This document shows, piece by piece, positions 24,879-33,286 of a DNA stretch of 50,307 nucleotides; position 1 is the first letter of the stretch; each line of letters starts with the position of its first letter. The notes under the pieces were generated by a model. It ran no database searches, was not told where the DNA came from, and saw only the letters and a program-made list of their open reading frames with translations. Made by a program: the position numbers and the translations under genes. The stretch spans positions 1 to 50,307 of the forward strand of contig NZ_CAKLBU010000029.1 in NCBI RefSeq assembly GCF_920984735.1, written 5' to 3'. The DNA comes from Pedobacter sp. Leaf250. GTDB taxonomy: Bacteria; Bacteroidota; Bacteroidia; Sphingobacteriales; Sphingobacteriaceae.

Positions 24879-25583
24879 ATGAAATTATTCATCAAATCAT
24901 CCGCCATGTTATTCATCATTGTGAGTAGCTATATGGCGAACGCCCAAGAATCTAAAAATTATCCCGTAAAAAACTTTAATAGTGTTGGTATAAGCAGTGG
25001 AATCGATTTGTATTTAACCCAAGGCGGTAGCGAAGCTGTAACTATAAAATCTGACAGTGAAACACTAAAAGATATTGTTGTAGAACAGAACGGAACCAAC
25101 ATTAACATTAAATTTAAAGATGGCATCAATTGGAGCGGCATGTTTAAAAACCGCATTATTAAAGCCTATGTAAATTATAAAACCCTGAATGCAATAGCGG
25201 CTTCTGGCGGTTCGGATGTATTTACACAAAATCAATTAAAAACCGACAAATTTGCTATTCGTTCTTCAGGAGGATCAGATTTAAAGTTGAATGTTATATG
25301 CAATGATATTACTATCCAATCGAGCGGTGGAAGTGACATTGATTTAAAAGGCAAAGCAGAAAACATGACAATCCAATCGAGCGGTGGAAGTGATATTGAT
25401 GCTTATGAGTTTGTTACTGAATATGCGAAAGTGCAGGCTTCAGGCGGATCTGATGTGAGCATTTATGTAAATAAAGGCTTGGAAGCTGCGGCAAGTGGTG
25501 GTGGTGATGTGAGTTATAAAGGAAATGCCTCACTTAAAAAAACATCAAGTTCAAAAAGTGGCGATGTGCACCACGTAAATTAG
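24879..25583 (+). CDS. Head GIN domain protein (DUF2807), secreted
   Basis: A 234-residue protein with a signal peptide at about 1-23 (ends YMANAQ). The rest is a right-handed beta-helix of the head GIN/DUF2807 type. It begins KNFNSVGISSGIDLYLTQGG and repeats the turn motif SGGSD about every 17-20 residues (SGGSDV, SGGSDL, SGGSDI twice, SGGSDV, SGGGDV). Two of the repeats are almost identical at DNA level (25316-25340 and 25375-25399). The function of this envelope family is unknown. A strong terminator follows. Confidence 0.88.
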   Translation: MKLFIKSSAMLFIIVSSYMANAQESKNYPVKNFNSVGISSGIDLYLTQGGSEAVTIKSDSETLKDIVVEQNGTNINIKFKDGINWSGMFKNRIIKAYVNYKTLNAIAASGGSDVFTQNQLKTDKFAIRSSGGSDLKLNVICNDITIQSSGGSDIDLKGKAENMTIQSSGGSDIDAYEFVTEYAKVQASGGSDVSIYVNKGLEAAASGGGDVSYKGNASLKKTSSSKSGDVHHVN

Positions 25584-25612
25584 AAAGAATTTAGTTTAGT
25601 TAATGATAAATC

Positions 25613-25646
25613 AGCTGCTTTGTGGATGCAAAGCAGCTTTTTTTTT
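25613..25646 (+). terminator. Rho-independent terminator after the head GIN gene
   Basis: AGCTGCTTTG (25613-25622) pairs perfectly with CAAAGCAGCT (25629-25638), with a 6-base loop and a following run of about ten Ts. Confidence 0.88.
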
Positions 25647-25721
25647 GAAAATGATTACACTGATTTTATGATTATACTTATTATCAACTTTAAAGAAATC
25701 AATGGCAAAATCTTAAACCAT

Positions 25722-26129
25722 CTACCTTTTTTTATAGGGATAATAAATGAAGTTAGCTCCTTCTGGAACAACGACAAATACGCACATAAAATCTTCAGGC
25801 TTTTTATAAACCTTTAAAAATGGCTCTTTCTTCTCTTTATTGATGATTCCCTTTTCTACAAACTCTTCCAGCGTAGAAGCTTGGATAGTCCAATCGGTAT
25901 TTAATTCTTCTTTGTTCAAAATTAATTCACCGATATTAACTTCATGTTGATGAGCAATAAAAATAGGATGGGTTGAAATTCCCTCCACCATTATTTCAAC
26001 AGCTACCTCTTTAATGGCATCGGCATAAAATTCTAAATCCTTTTCTAAACTTACCAAAGGGCTTTCCTGTTTCTTTTGCGGTTGTCCGCTATCTTCGGGC
26101 GTTGCGCCTAATAATTCTTCTCTATCCAT
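25722..26129 (-). CDS. Conserved hypothetical protein (135 aa)
   Basis: A soluble protein without signal peptide. The first 27 residues are polar and probably disordered (EDSGQPQKKQESP), followed by a compact alpha/beta domain with EVAVEIMVEGISTHPIFIAH and MCVFVVVPEGANFIYYPY at the end. I do not recognise the family, though the regular composition and intact frame argue that it is real. It lies just downstream of rlmD on the same strand, separated by 93 bases that contain AT-rich inverted words (TTGAATTTT / AAAATTCAA). Confidence 0.7.
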   Translation of the reverse strand: MDREELLGATPEDSGQPQKKQESPLVSLEKDLEFYADAIKEVAVEIMVEGISTHPIFIAHQHEVNIGELILNKEELNTDWTIQASTLEEFVEKGIINKEKKEPFLKVYKKPEDFMCVFVVVPEGANFIYYPYKKR

Positions 26130-26222
26130 ATTATTGAATTATTGAATTTTGAATGATTGAATGAATGTTTACAGGCGCTTGCCACATTCTATCATTCACT
26201 CAATTAAAATTCAATCATTGTA

Positions 26223-27632
26223 TTATTTCAATCTTAACAAAACAACATTCTCTACATGTTGCGTATGCGGAAACATGTCAACAGGTTTAATGCGGGCAAC
26301 GTCATACTTGGCACTTAAAATTTCCAAATCCCTGGCCTGCGTAGCGGCATTGCAACTTACATAAACAATTTTTTCTGCTTCCATTTCCAATAAACGTTGT
26401 ACAACATCGGCGTGCATGCCCGCCCTTGGAGGATCAGTTATTACAACATCTGGTTTGCCATGTGCTAATATAAATTCAGCAGTTAGAATATCTTTCATAT
26501 CGCCAGCATAAAAAATGGTATTGTCAATTCCGTTTAACTGCGAATTAAACTTTGCATCTTCAATAGCCGTTGGTACATATTCTACACCCACCACCTGCTT
26601 AACATTTTTGGCTACGAAATTTGCAATTGTTCCGGCACCGGTATATAAATCGTAAACCAGTTCATCACCTTTAAATTCAGCAAAATCGCGTGTGATTTTA
26701 TATAATTCGAATGCTTGATCGGAGTTGGTTTGATAAAAAGATTTCACACCAATTTTAAAACGAATGCCATCCATTTCTTCGAAAATATGATCGCGACCAG
26801 CAAACAACACTACATCCTGATCAAAAATGGTATCATTTTTCTTTTGGTTTACAATATACAATAGCGAAGTAATTTGAGGGAATTCAATTTTTATGAAATT
26901 CATTAAGCCATCAATTTGTTCTGGCTCCGGATATGCAAATACCACAGCTACCATTACTTCGCCAGTACTTGAGGTACGAATAATCAAATTACGCAAAACA
27001 CCTTCGTGATTACGTAAATCGTAAAACGACAAAGCATTTTCCAAGGCATATTTACGAACCGAGTTTCTAATAGCGTTTGAAGGTTCATCTTGCAGATAGC
27101 AATGCTCAATATCCAAAATTTTATCAAAGCGCAAAGGAACGTGAAAACCTAGGGCATTCATATCAAAATCTTCATCGCGTTCTACATCAGTTTTTTCCAA
27201 CCAACGTTTATTTGAAAAAGTAAATTCCAATTTGTTGCGGTAATATCTATTTTTTACCGACCCTAAAATTGGTTCGGCATTCGAAGTATCAACTTTACCA
27301 AGACGTTGCAATGCTGCCTCAACATTTTTCTGTTTAAACTTCAATTGAGCATCATAACCCATGTGCTGCCATTTGCAACCACCACAAGTACCAAAATGTT
27401 CGCAAAAAGGATCAGTACGCAAAGCTGATTTTTCATGCAACTGATCAATAATCGCTTCAGCAAAATTCTTTTTCTTTTTTGTTAGGCGAACATCAACAAC
27501 ATCGCCAGGAACTGCTTTATCAACAAATATGACCAATTCATCAGCCTTGCCAACTCCCTTTCCTTCTTCAGCAATATCAATTATATGTACGTTTGGAACT
27601 ATGGTTACCGTACCTGGTTTTCTTCTACTCAT
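26223..27632 (-). CDS. rlmD: 23S rRNA (uracil-C5)-methyltransferase RlmD/RumA type
   Basis: A 469-residue methyltransferase. An N-terminal TRAM domain (about 10-65) is followed by Fe-S cysteines C77, C83 and C86 (CEHFGTCGGC) and the fourth cysteine in IEHCYLQ. The SAM site is DLYTGAGTI, DPPRAGMH follows, and the catalytic cysteine is in VYVSCNAAT. It methylates uridine C5 in 23S rRNA; U1939 is the likely site, but related enzymes modify other uridines. A good promoter lies so close to the ATG that the mRNA should be almost leaderless. Confidence 0.93.
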   Translation of the reverse strand: MSRRKPGTVTIVPNVHIIDIAEEGKGVGKADELVIFVDKAVPGDVVDVRLTKKKKNFAEAIIDQLHEKSALRTDPFCEHFGTCGGCKWQHMGYDAQLKFKQKNVEAALQRLGKVDTSNAEPILGSVKNRYYRNKLEFTFSNKRWLEKTDVERDEDFDMNALGFHVPLRFDKILDIEHCYLQDEPSNAIRNSVRKYALENALSFYDLRNHEGVLRNLIIRTSSTGEVMVAVVFAYPEPEQIDGLMNFIKIEFPQITSLLYIVNQKKNDTIFDQDVVLFAGRDHIFEEMDGIRFKIGVKSFYQTNSDQAFELYKITRDFAEFKGDELVYDLYTGAGTIANFVAKNVKQVVGVEYVPTAIEDAKFNSQLNGIDNTIFYAGDMKDILTAEFILAHGKPDVVITDPPRAGMHADVVQRLLEMEAEKIVYVSCNAATQARDLEILSAKYDVARIKPVDMFPHTQHVENVVLLRLK

Positions 27633-27639
27633 TATTTTG

Positions 27640-27670
27640 CAAAGATAAGCGGAAAAGCTGAAAGACTAAA
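27640..27670 (-). promoter_or_regulatory. rlmD promoter, near-leaderless
   Basis: On the minus strand TTTA (27667-27670) is followed by 19 bases and then TATCTTTG (27640-27647). This is one base short of a perfect match. The -7 element ends 7 bases before the ATG at 27632, so transcription should start at or within a few bases of the start codon. Confidence 0.55.
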
Positions 27671-27809
27671 GCGGAAAGCTAATATCAGAATGAATAGCAA
27701 TTAAGGAAGAAATAATGAGTGCAGAAAGGTAAGGCAGAAAAGCGAAAATATTGATCACAAAGAATTAATCGAACAAAAATTGTTCGGGCAGAAGAATCGG
27801 TATCAAAAA

Positions 27810-27920
27810 TTATTTTCCAAAAAATTTAAATGCTGTTCCCCAAAAACCATCCAGCCAATTAAATTTTAAGTCAAATTTCTCATCTACTTGTACAGAAAAC
27901 TCTAATATTTCTTTGCTCAT
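27810..27920 (-). CDS. Candidate small protein (36 aa)
   Basis: An ATG-initiated frame of 36 codons plus stop. The product starts MSKEILEFSVQVDEKFDLKF and ends in the aromatic, amphipathic segment NWLDGFWGTAFKFFGK, with alternating acidic/basic and hydrophobic residues. The composition is much more protein-like than the surrounding intergenic DNA. It lies 178 bases upstream of rlmD's start, on the same strand but before rlmD's own promoter. A TATTATTG-like box is upstream. No family recognised. A membrane-associated micropeptide or toxin-like peptide is conceivable but unproven. Confidence 0.4.
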   Translation of the reverse strand: MSKEILEFSVQVDEKFDLKFNWLDGFWGTAFKFFGK

Positions 27921-28410
27921 GATAAATAAACCTATCTTATTTCACAATAATACAAAATTCATACCGAAAACCGAAACGGTACAAATTAAATTTATGTTAA
28001 TTTTACATCAATAGGTTAAATCATTAAATCCAATAATATACTGATCGCATCATATTGATTTTTAATGTTTTATTTAATTTATAGAATAAAATTTATAAGC
28101 GTTAGTATTCATTGGTTACATTAGCATACTCTGTGGGTGGTATTTCAATTATTTAGGTCTTGTAACATGTTGTGTTGCGGTTAACCAAATTCCAATTTTG
28201 CCTTTTACTGTTTTTTCATTAATAACAAACTTGGATTTTCGGCACCTATTCAGAATTGTATTTGTCGGTTTTGGTGCTTTTCTTACTTATTATGTTTTGG
28301 GTAGTTGGTTCTTGTTCGCTTTTCGTTGATGAAGATTTGAAACATAAAATGGTAAGCAATACACTTAGTTGGGTCTGAATATTCTTAGTATCTTTCGCTT
28401 TTAATTCATA

Positions 28411-30114
28411 ATGAAAATAAAGATTCTTTTTCCAATGCTTCTTGCGGGATTATCTAGTTACGCACAAAACACCACTGATCAATATTTCAAATTGACCAGA
28501 AACGGTTTTAATGAAAAAAACGCTTATGAAACTACCGCATTTGTAGAAAAATTTTTCCGCGTACCTGGAAATACAGGTTTTAACGCAAGTATTCATCATG
28601 TAGAGAATATTTTGAAGAAAGCTGGTTTTGTTGAGCAAAAACTAAACGAACTGGAAGCTCCACTTACCTATCGGATAGAAAAGCGCCCAATGAAAAACAA
28701 TACCTGGGAGCCTATTGATGCTAATATTGATATTGTTGGAGAAACTCAACCGCTAATTTCCTTTAAAACGAATCGTAATATGATCCCCATTAATTGTGGG
28801 TCGACACCTACAGATGGCGTTACTGCTGAAGTAGTTTTTTTACCTCAAACCACACCAGCTGAATTAGAAAAGTTAGACCTGAAAGGAAAAATACTTTTTT
28901 CAGAAAACCATCCATCCAGATTATTAGCGATAGCATCAAAAGCTGGCGCAATTGGTGTTTTGGGTTATGCTATGCCAAAATACACGCAACCAGAAGTTCA
29001 TCAAACCTCTATTCAGTTTGGCAGCATGAAAGCCAACAGTGAAGTTTGGACTTTACTGTTATCGTATGGGGCTAAGGAAAAACTTAAATCGGCTTGTTTA
29101 AAAGGTGCTACAAAGTTGAAAATAAATATTCAAACCAAAATTTATCCGTCAGAAGAATTAACAATTGTTGCCAATGTTAAAGGAAATGTGAAAGCTGATG
29201 AACGCTTTGTTTTCAGTGCACATGTGCAGGAACCTGGGGCAAACGATAATGCAAGCGGTGTTGGAACTTTAGCCGAAATGGCAAGATTAACTGCTGAACT
29301 TTATCGATCAAAAAAGATTACACCTCAACGAACGCTGACTTTTTTATTGGGAGATGAAATCGTATCGACTCGGAGATATATTACAGAAGATACCGCACGA
29401 GCAAAAGGCATTATGTGGGGTATGAGTTTGGATATGGTCGGCGAAGATACCAAAAAAACTGGCGGATCATTCTTAATCGAAAAAATGCCAGACCCATCTG
29501 CAATCTGGACAAGAGGAACAGATAAGCATACAGAATGGGGTGCTGGAGATGTGAAAGAAAAGGATCTTTTTCCCCATTATTTCAACGATTTTATTTTCGA
29601 TATCTGCAAAGCACAAGGCAAATTCGCCAATTGGACGGTAAATTATAATCCTTTTGAAGGCGGAAGTGACCATACGCCATTTCTTCAAAATAAAATCCCA
29701 GGCTTATTAATGTGGCATTTTACCGATGTGTTTTATCACACCGATAATGATCGGATAGATAAAGTTTCTGCTATAGAAATGAAAAACGTGGGCATTAGTG
29801 GTTTAACAGCTGCGTACACATTAATTTCTGCTGATGAAAATACGGCAACTAAAACAGTATCACAAGTAAAATTAGACGGATTAACTCGTTTAAAAACTGA
29901 ATTTGAATTAAGTAAAAAAGCAATTTCAGCGGGCAAATCAGCAGCTGAAGAAAAACACATTTTGGAAGTTTGGAGTAAATGGTATATCGATGCATTGGCA
30001 ACCATTAACAAAATGCCAGTTAAAGCAGAAACTACCCGAGTGGGCTCGGCAATAAAGTTTGCTACGAATGAGATTGAGAAACAAACAAAATTGTATTTGG
30101 AGGAGTTGAAATAA
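28411..30114 (+). CDS. M28 family zinc metallopeptidase, secreted
   Basis: A 567-residue protein with a signal peptide (about 1-18, LLAGLSSYAQ). A PA-like insert is near 120-230. The M28 catalytic domain begins with FSAHVQEPGANDNASGVGT (first His and bridging Asp ligands), then LTFLLGDE with the catalytic/ligand glutamate, DMVGEDTK, and a later GGSDHTPFL and FYHTDNDRID that supply the remaining ligands. It would act as an aminopeptidase in the periplasm or outside. The next gene, crtD, starts one base after its stop, so both share a message. Confidence 0.9.
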   Translation: MKIKILFPMLLAGLSSYAQNTTDQYFKLTRNGFNEKNAYETTAFVEKFFRVPGNTGFNASIHHVENILKKAGFVEQKLNELEAPLTYRIEKRPMKNNTWEPIDANIDIVGETQPLISFKTNRNMIPINCGSTPTDGVTAEVVFLPQTTPAELEKLDLKGKILFSENHPSRLLAIASKAGAIGVLGYAMPKYTQPEVHQTSIQFGSMKANSEVWTLLLSYGAKEKLKSACLKGATKLKINIQTKIYPSEELTIVANVKGNVKADERFVFSAHVQEPGANDNASGVGTLAEMARLTAELYRSKKITPQRTLTFLLGDEIVSTRRYITEDTARAKGIMWGMSLDMVGEDTKKTGGSFLIEKMPDPSAIWTRGTDKHTEWGAGDVKEKDLFPHYFNDFIFDICKAQGKFANWTVNYNPFEGGSDHTPFLQNKIPGLLMWHFTDVFYHTDNDRIDKVSAIEMKNVGISGLTAAYTLISADENTATKTVSQVKLDGLTRLKTEFELSKKAISAGKSAAEEKHILEVWSKWYIDALATINKMPVKAETTRVGSAIKFATNEIEKQTKLYLEELK

Positions 30115-30115
30115 C

Positions 30116-31597
30116 ATGCCTAAGCCAAAAGCAATTGTTATCGGAGCTGGAATTGCAGGAATTGCTTCTGCAATAAGATTGGCGATAAAAGGTTTTGAAG
30201 TGGAAATTTTTGAATCCAATGCTTATGCAGGTGGCAAACTTGCTGAAATAAACCTTCAGGGTTTTAGGTTCGATGCCGGACCGAGTTTGTTTACCATGCC
30301 GCAATATGTTGATGAGCTTTTCAAACTGGCTAATAAAAATCCAAAAGATTATTTTGAATATGAGCCACTTGATGAAGTTTGCAGATACTTTTATGAAGAT
30401 GGGCTGCAACTAACTGCCAATGCCGATATTAATAAGTTTGCTCTTGAGATTGAAAGGAAAACAGAATCTAGTGCAAAAGAAGTTCATCAATTCCTCAAAA
30501 AAAGTGAAACCATTTATGAGGTAACCAACAAGGTTTTTTTAGAAAGGTCGCTCCATAAAATAAAAAGTTATTTACATTGGGATACACTTAAATCTGTATT
30601 CCGCTTTGGTCAAATCGATGCTTTTAGAACGCAGGCCAAAGCCAACCAAAGCTTTTTTAAAGATAAAAGGATTGTTCAGCTTTTTAACCGATATGCCACT
30701 TACAATGGTTCAAATCCATATCAGGCACCAGCAACATTAAACGTAATTCCTCATTTTGAATATCATTTTGGCGCTTTTTTGCCGAAAAAAGGAATGTACA
30801 ATATCATCACTTCCCTACAAAAATTGGCAGAAGATTTAGGTGTTAAATTTCACTTCAATGCTAAAGTAGAAGAAATTATTTACAAGGCAGATGGTAGAAA
30901 GAACAAAGTTGAAGGCATTAAATTTAAAAGTTTAGTTCAAGAGGCAGAGGTTGTTATATGTAATTTGGATGTTTGGTTCACCTACAAAAATTTACTTCCA
31001 AAGTTCGATGCTCCACAAAAATTACTTACACAGGAACGAAGTAGCTCTGCACTGATTTTTTATTTGGGAATAAAAGGCACTTATCCGGAATTAGGCCTTC
31101 ACAACATCTTATTTGCTGAAGATTACCAAGCTGAATTTGATGCAATTTGGAAGGATGCTACAATTTATCATGATCCAACAATCTACATCAACATAACTTC
31201 AAAACACATTCTAAATGATGCCCCTGATGGTTGTGAGAATTGGTTTGTAATGATTAATGTTCCTGCAAATAATGGACAAGATTGGGATGAATTGATCCAG
31301 GAAGCAAAGAAAAATATTATTAAAAAAATAAATAGAATTTTAAAGAAGGAGATTACTGAACGCATCATTTGTGAGGAAATTTTAGACCCTCGGAGCATAG
31401 AATCAAGAACAGGTTCTTATCAAGGTTCACTATATGGAAACAGCTCAAATAATCAGTTTGCTGCATTCTTAAGGCATCCAAACTTCTCCTCAAAAATTAA
31501 TGGCCTTTATTTTTGTGGTGGAAGCGTACATCCAGGAGGCGGAATCCCTTTGGCATTGTTATCGGCTAAAATAATAGGTCAGGATTTAGTGAATTAA
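30116..31597 (+). CDS. crtD: Carotenoid 3,4-desaturase, CrtD type
   Basis: A 493-residue phytoene-desaturase-family flavoenzyme. The FAD-binding motif is VIGAGIAGIASAIRLAIKG (8-26), followed by FESNAYAGGKL and FDAGPSLFTMP. The C-terminal signature is FCGGSVHPGGGIPLALLSAK. The HPGGGIP form fits CrtD rather than CrtI, where HPGAGIPG is usual. It would introduce the 3',4' double bond next to a 1'-hydroxyl made by CruF (21784-22458). It is cotranscribed with the M28 peptidase, with one base between them. A CrtI-like phytoene desaturase is the alternative. Confidence 0.85.
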   Translation: MPKPKAIVIGAGIAGIASAIRLAIKGFEVEIFESNAYAGGKLAEINLQGFRFDAGPSLFTMPQYVDELFKLANKNPKDYFEYEPLDEVCRYFYEDGLQLTANADINKFALEIERKTESSAKEVHQFLKKSETIYEVTNKVFLERSLHKIKSYLHWDTLKSVFRFGQIDAFRTQAKANQSFFKDKRIVQLFNRYATYNGSNPYQAPATLNVIPHFEYHFGAFLPKKGMYNIITSLQKLAEDLGVKFHFNAKVEEIIYKADGRKNKVEGIKFKSLVQEAEVVICNLDVWFTYKNLLPKFDAPQKLLTQERSSSALIFYLGIKGTYPELGLHNILFAEDYQAEFDAIWKDATIYHDPTIYINITSKHILNDAPDGCENWFVMINVPANNGQDWDELIQEAKKNIIKKINRILKKEITERIICEEILDPRSIESRTGSYQGSLYGNSSNNQFAAFLRHPNFSSKINGLYFCGGSVHPGGGIPLALLSAKIIGQDLVN

Positions 31598-31617
31598 CTA
31601 ATTAAGAATTGAGCCAA

Positions 31618-32163
31618 TTAGCTATTTTTTCTGCTTAATACTTCTTCTAACTTTTCAGCGTCTAAATCAAAGGCATCAACTATTATTTTGGCTTTGGTAT
31701 AAAATGGTGCTCTCTCCTGAAGTTTAACATTAATAAAATCTAAAAGTTGCTCATCGTTCAAATCCTTTATTAACGGTCGTTTTTGACGGTTATGCAATCT
31801 AGAAACCAATGCGGCAGGTTCCATTTGAAGGTAAACTGTTACTCCATTGGCATTCATCCAATCCATATTATCAAAAAAACATGGTAAGCCGCCACCTGTT
31901 GCCACTACGCAGGTTGGTGGATAATTGTAGGATTTAAGCATTTCACTTTCATAACTTCTAAAGCCATCTTCACCATAAGCATCGAAAAATTCTGCAATGG
32001 TTTTGCCCGATTTGTTTACAATTTCAGTGTCTAAATCAACAACAGGGCATTCTAACCGATGCGCCAATTGTTTGGCCTTCGTACTTTTACCGCAGCCCAT
32101 GTATCCGATAAGGAAGATTAATCTTTCCGCTCCTAATGGGGAACCTGAATTTTCACTGCTCAT
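31618..32163 (-). CDS. aroK: Shikimate kinase
   Basis: A 181-residue shikimate kinase. The P-loop is LIGYMGCGKSTKAKQLA (19-35), DLDTEIVNKSGKTIAEFFDAYGEDGFR holds the shikimate-binding DxD region, GGGLPCF is the conserved loop, and RPLIKDL is the lid. The N-terminus has about 14 extra polar residues before the first strand, and an in-frame ATG is not found closer. It phosphorylates shikimate in aromatic amino acid synthesis. Convergent with crtD, with a 20-base gap. Confidence 0.94.
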   Translation of the reverse strand: MSSENSGSPLGAERLIFLIGYMGCGKSTKAKQLAHRLECPVVDLDTEIVNKSGKTIAEFFDAYGEDGFRSYESEMLKSYNYPPTCVVATGGGLPCFFDNMDWMNANGVTVYLQMEPAALVSRLHNRQKRPLIKDLNDEQLLDFINVKLQERAPFYTKAKIIVDAFDLDAEKLEEVLSRKNS

Positions 32164-32230
32164 ATATACTGTATAATTCTTATTCTATTTTCTACTGCCT
32201 ACATTTTGCTTCTCGTTAAAAAAGTGGAGC

Positions 32231-33286
32231 TTAAGCCAACTTCACTCGTGGGTCAACGTAAGCATAAAGGATATCAACCAAAATATTAATCACTACAAAA
32301 ACGAAAGCTATAAATAAAATGGAACCCATTACTACCGGGAAGTCTGACATTTCCAGTGCTGAAACAGTCGTTCTGCCTAAACCATTGTACCCAAAAATGT
32401 ACTCAACAAAAAAAGATCCCGCCAGTAAGGAAGCAAACCAACCAGAAATTGCTGTAATTACCGGATTCATCGCGTTTTTTAAAGCATGTTTATAAATGAT
32501 TGTATTCCTACTCAATCCTTTTGCCCTGGCGGTACGAATATAATCTTGCGCCAATACATCAAGCATTGCACTTCTGGTAAGTTGTACAATGATGGCGAGT
32601 GGCCTTAAACCTAGTGTAATCATTGGTAACCATAAGTTTCTTAATGTTAAAATTTCTCCACTAAAAGGATCGTAAGAATATAAACTCCCACTCATCTTCA
32701 AGCCTGTATAATCGCTTAAAACAAAACCGAAAAGCCAGGCGATGATAATTCCCGCGAAAAAAGATGGTGCCGAAATGCCCAAAATTGCAAAAGCATTGGC
32801 TGCTTTATCAATCCAGGAATCTTTATAAACAGCAGACAATACTCCCAGAAAAACACCAATAATAGTCGCAAAAATCATTGCGGTTAAAGCCAAGATAAAA
32901 GTATTTGGAACCGTTTCTGAAAGTATAGCCGTTACATCGCGTTTGGTTTGATATGAGCTACGAAGATAAGGCCATTTTAACACAAGTGCCTGTTTATCAA
33001 AACTAATCACTTTTACATAATGATATTTAGCTTGCGTTGTGCTGTCATTATTTAAAACACTAATTGGAGAAAGATCGTTAACGTACAATACAAATTGCAT
33101 CGGTTTCGATCGATCCAAACCGAACTCTTTACGTACAGCTTCTAAAGACTGAACGTCGGCTCTTTGTCCCATTGTCATACGGGCAGGATCGCCAGGCAAA
33201 ATATTGAATAGCACAAAAACAACGAGTACTACGCCAGCCATCACCAGCATTCCGTACATCAGTTTTTTTATCGCGTATCCAAGCAT
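32231..33286 (-). CDS. ABC transporter permease, DppB/OppB type
   Basis: A 351-residue permease with six predicted membrane helices. The N-terminal OppB-type segment reaches ILPGDPARMTMGQRAD, and the EAA loop is DYIRTARAKGLSRNTIIYKH. Between helices 1 and 2 lies an unusually polar loop (about 65-115). It belongs to the peptide/nickel uptake permease family, but no DppC partner, ATPases or binding protein are adjacent, so the substrate is open. Its start overlaps the stop of the BT_3928-like gene by one base (TAATG), so the two are translationally coupled. Confidence 0.88.
   Translation of the reverse strand: MLGYAIKKLMYGMLVMAGVVLVVFVLFNILPGDPARMTMGQRADVQSLEAVRKEFGLDRSKPMQFVLYVNDLSPISVLNNDSTTQAKYHYVKVISFDKQALVLKWPYLRSSYQTKRDVTAILSETVPNTFILALTAMIFATIIGVFLGVLSAVYKDSWIDKAANAFAILGISAPSFFAGIIIAWLFGFVLSDYTGLKMSGSLYSYDPFSGEILTLRNLWLPMITLGLRPLAIIVQLTRSAMLDVLAQDYIRTARAKGLSRNTIIYKHALKNAMNPVITAISGWFASLLAGSFFVEYIFGYNGLGRTTVSALEMSDFPVVMGSILFIAFVFVVINILVDILYAYVDPRVKLA

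Larger units (their letters stand above)
27633..28410. other. Long intergenic region with a candidate small gene
   Basis: The region has about 780 bases between divergent rlmD and the M28 peptidase. It holds the rlmD promoter, A/G-rich filler words (AAAGC, GGAAAGC) near 27650-27700, the candidate 36-residue ORF at 27810-27920, and an AT-rich stretch at 27960-28110. A hydrophobic open frame of 50 codons (28226-28378) has only a late ATG and is not called. A TATCTTTC at 28389-28396 could be the -7 element of the peptidase gene. Confidence 0.5.

Noticed and set aside
28226..28378. Hydrophobic open frame of 50 codons upstream of the M28 peptidase, with a lipobox-like GSCS.
   Set aside because: Its only ATG (28292) leaves 28 residues, an upstream start would need TTG, and there is no basic N-terminus. 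A chance frame is more likely.
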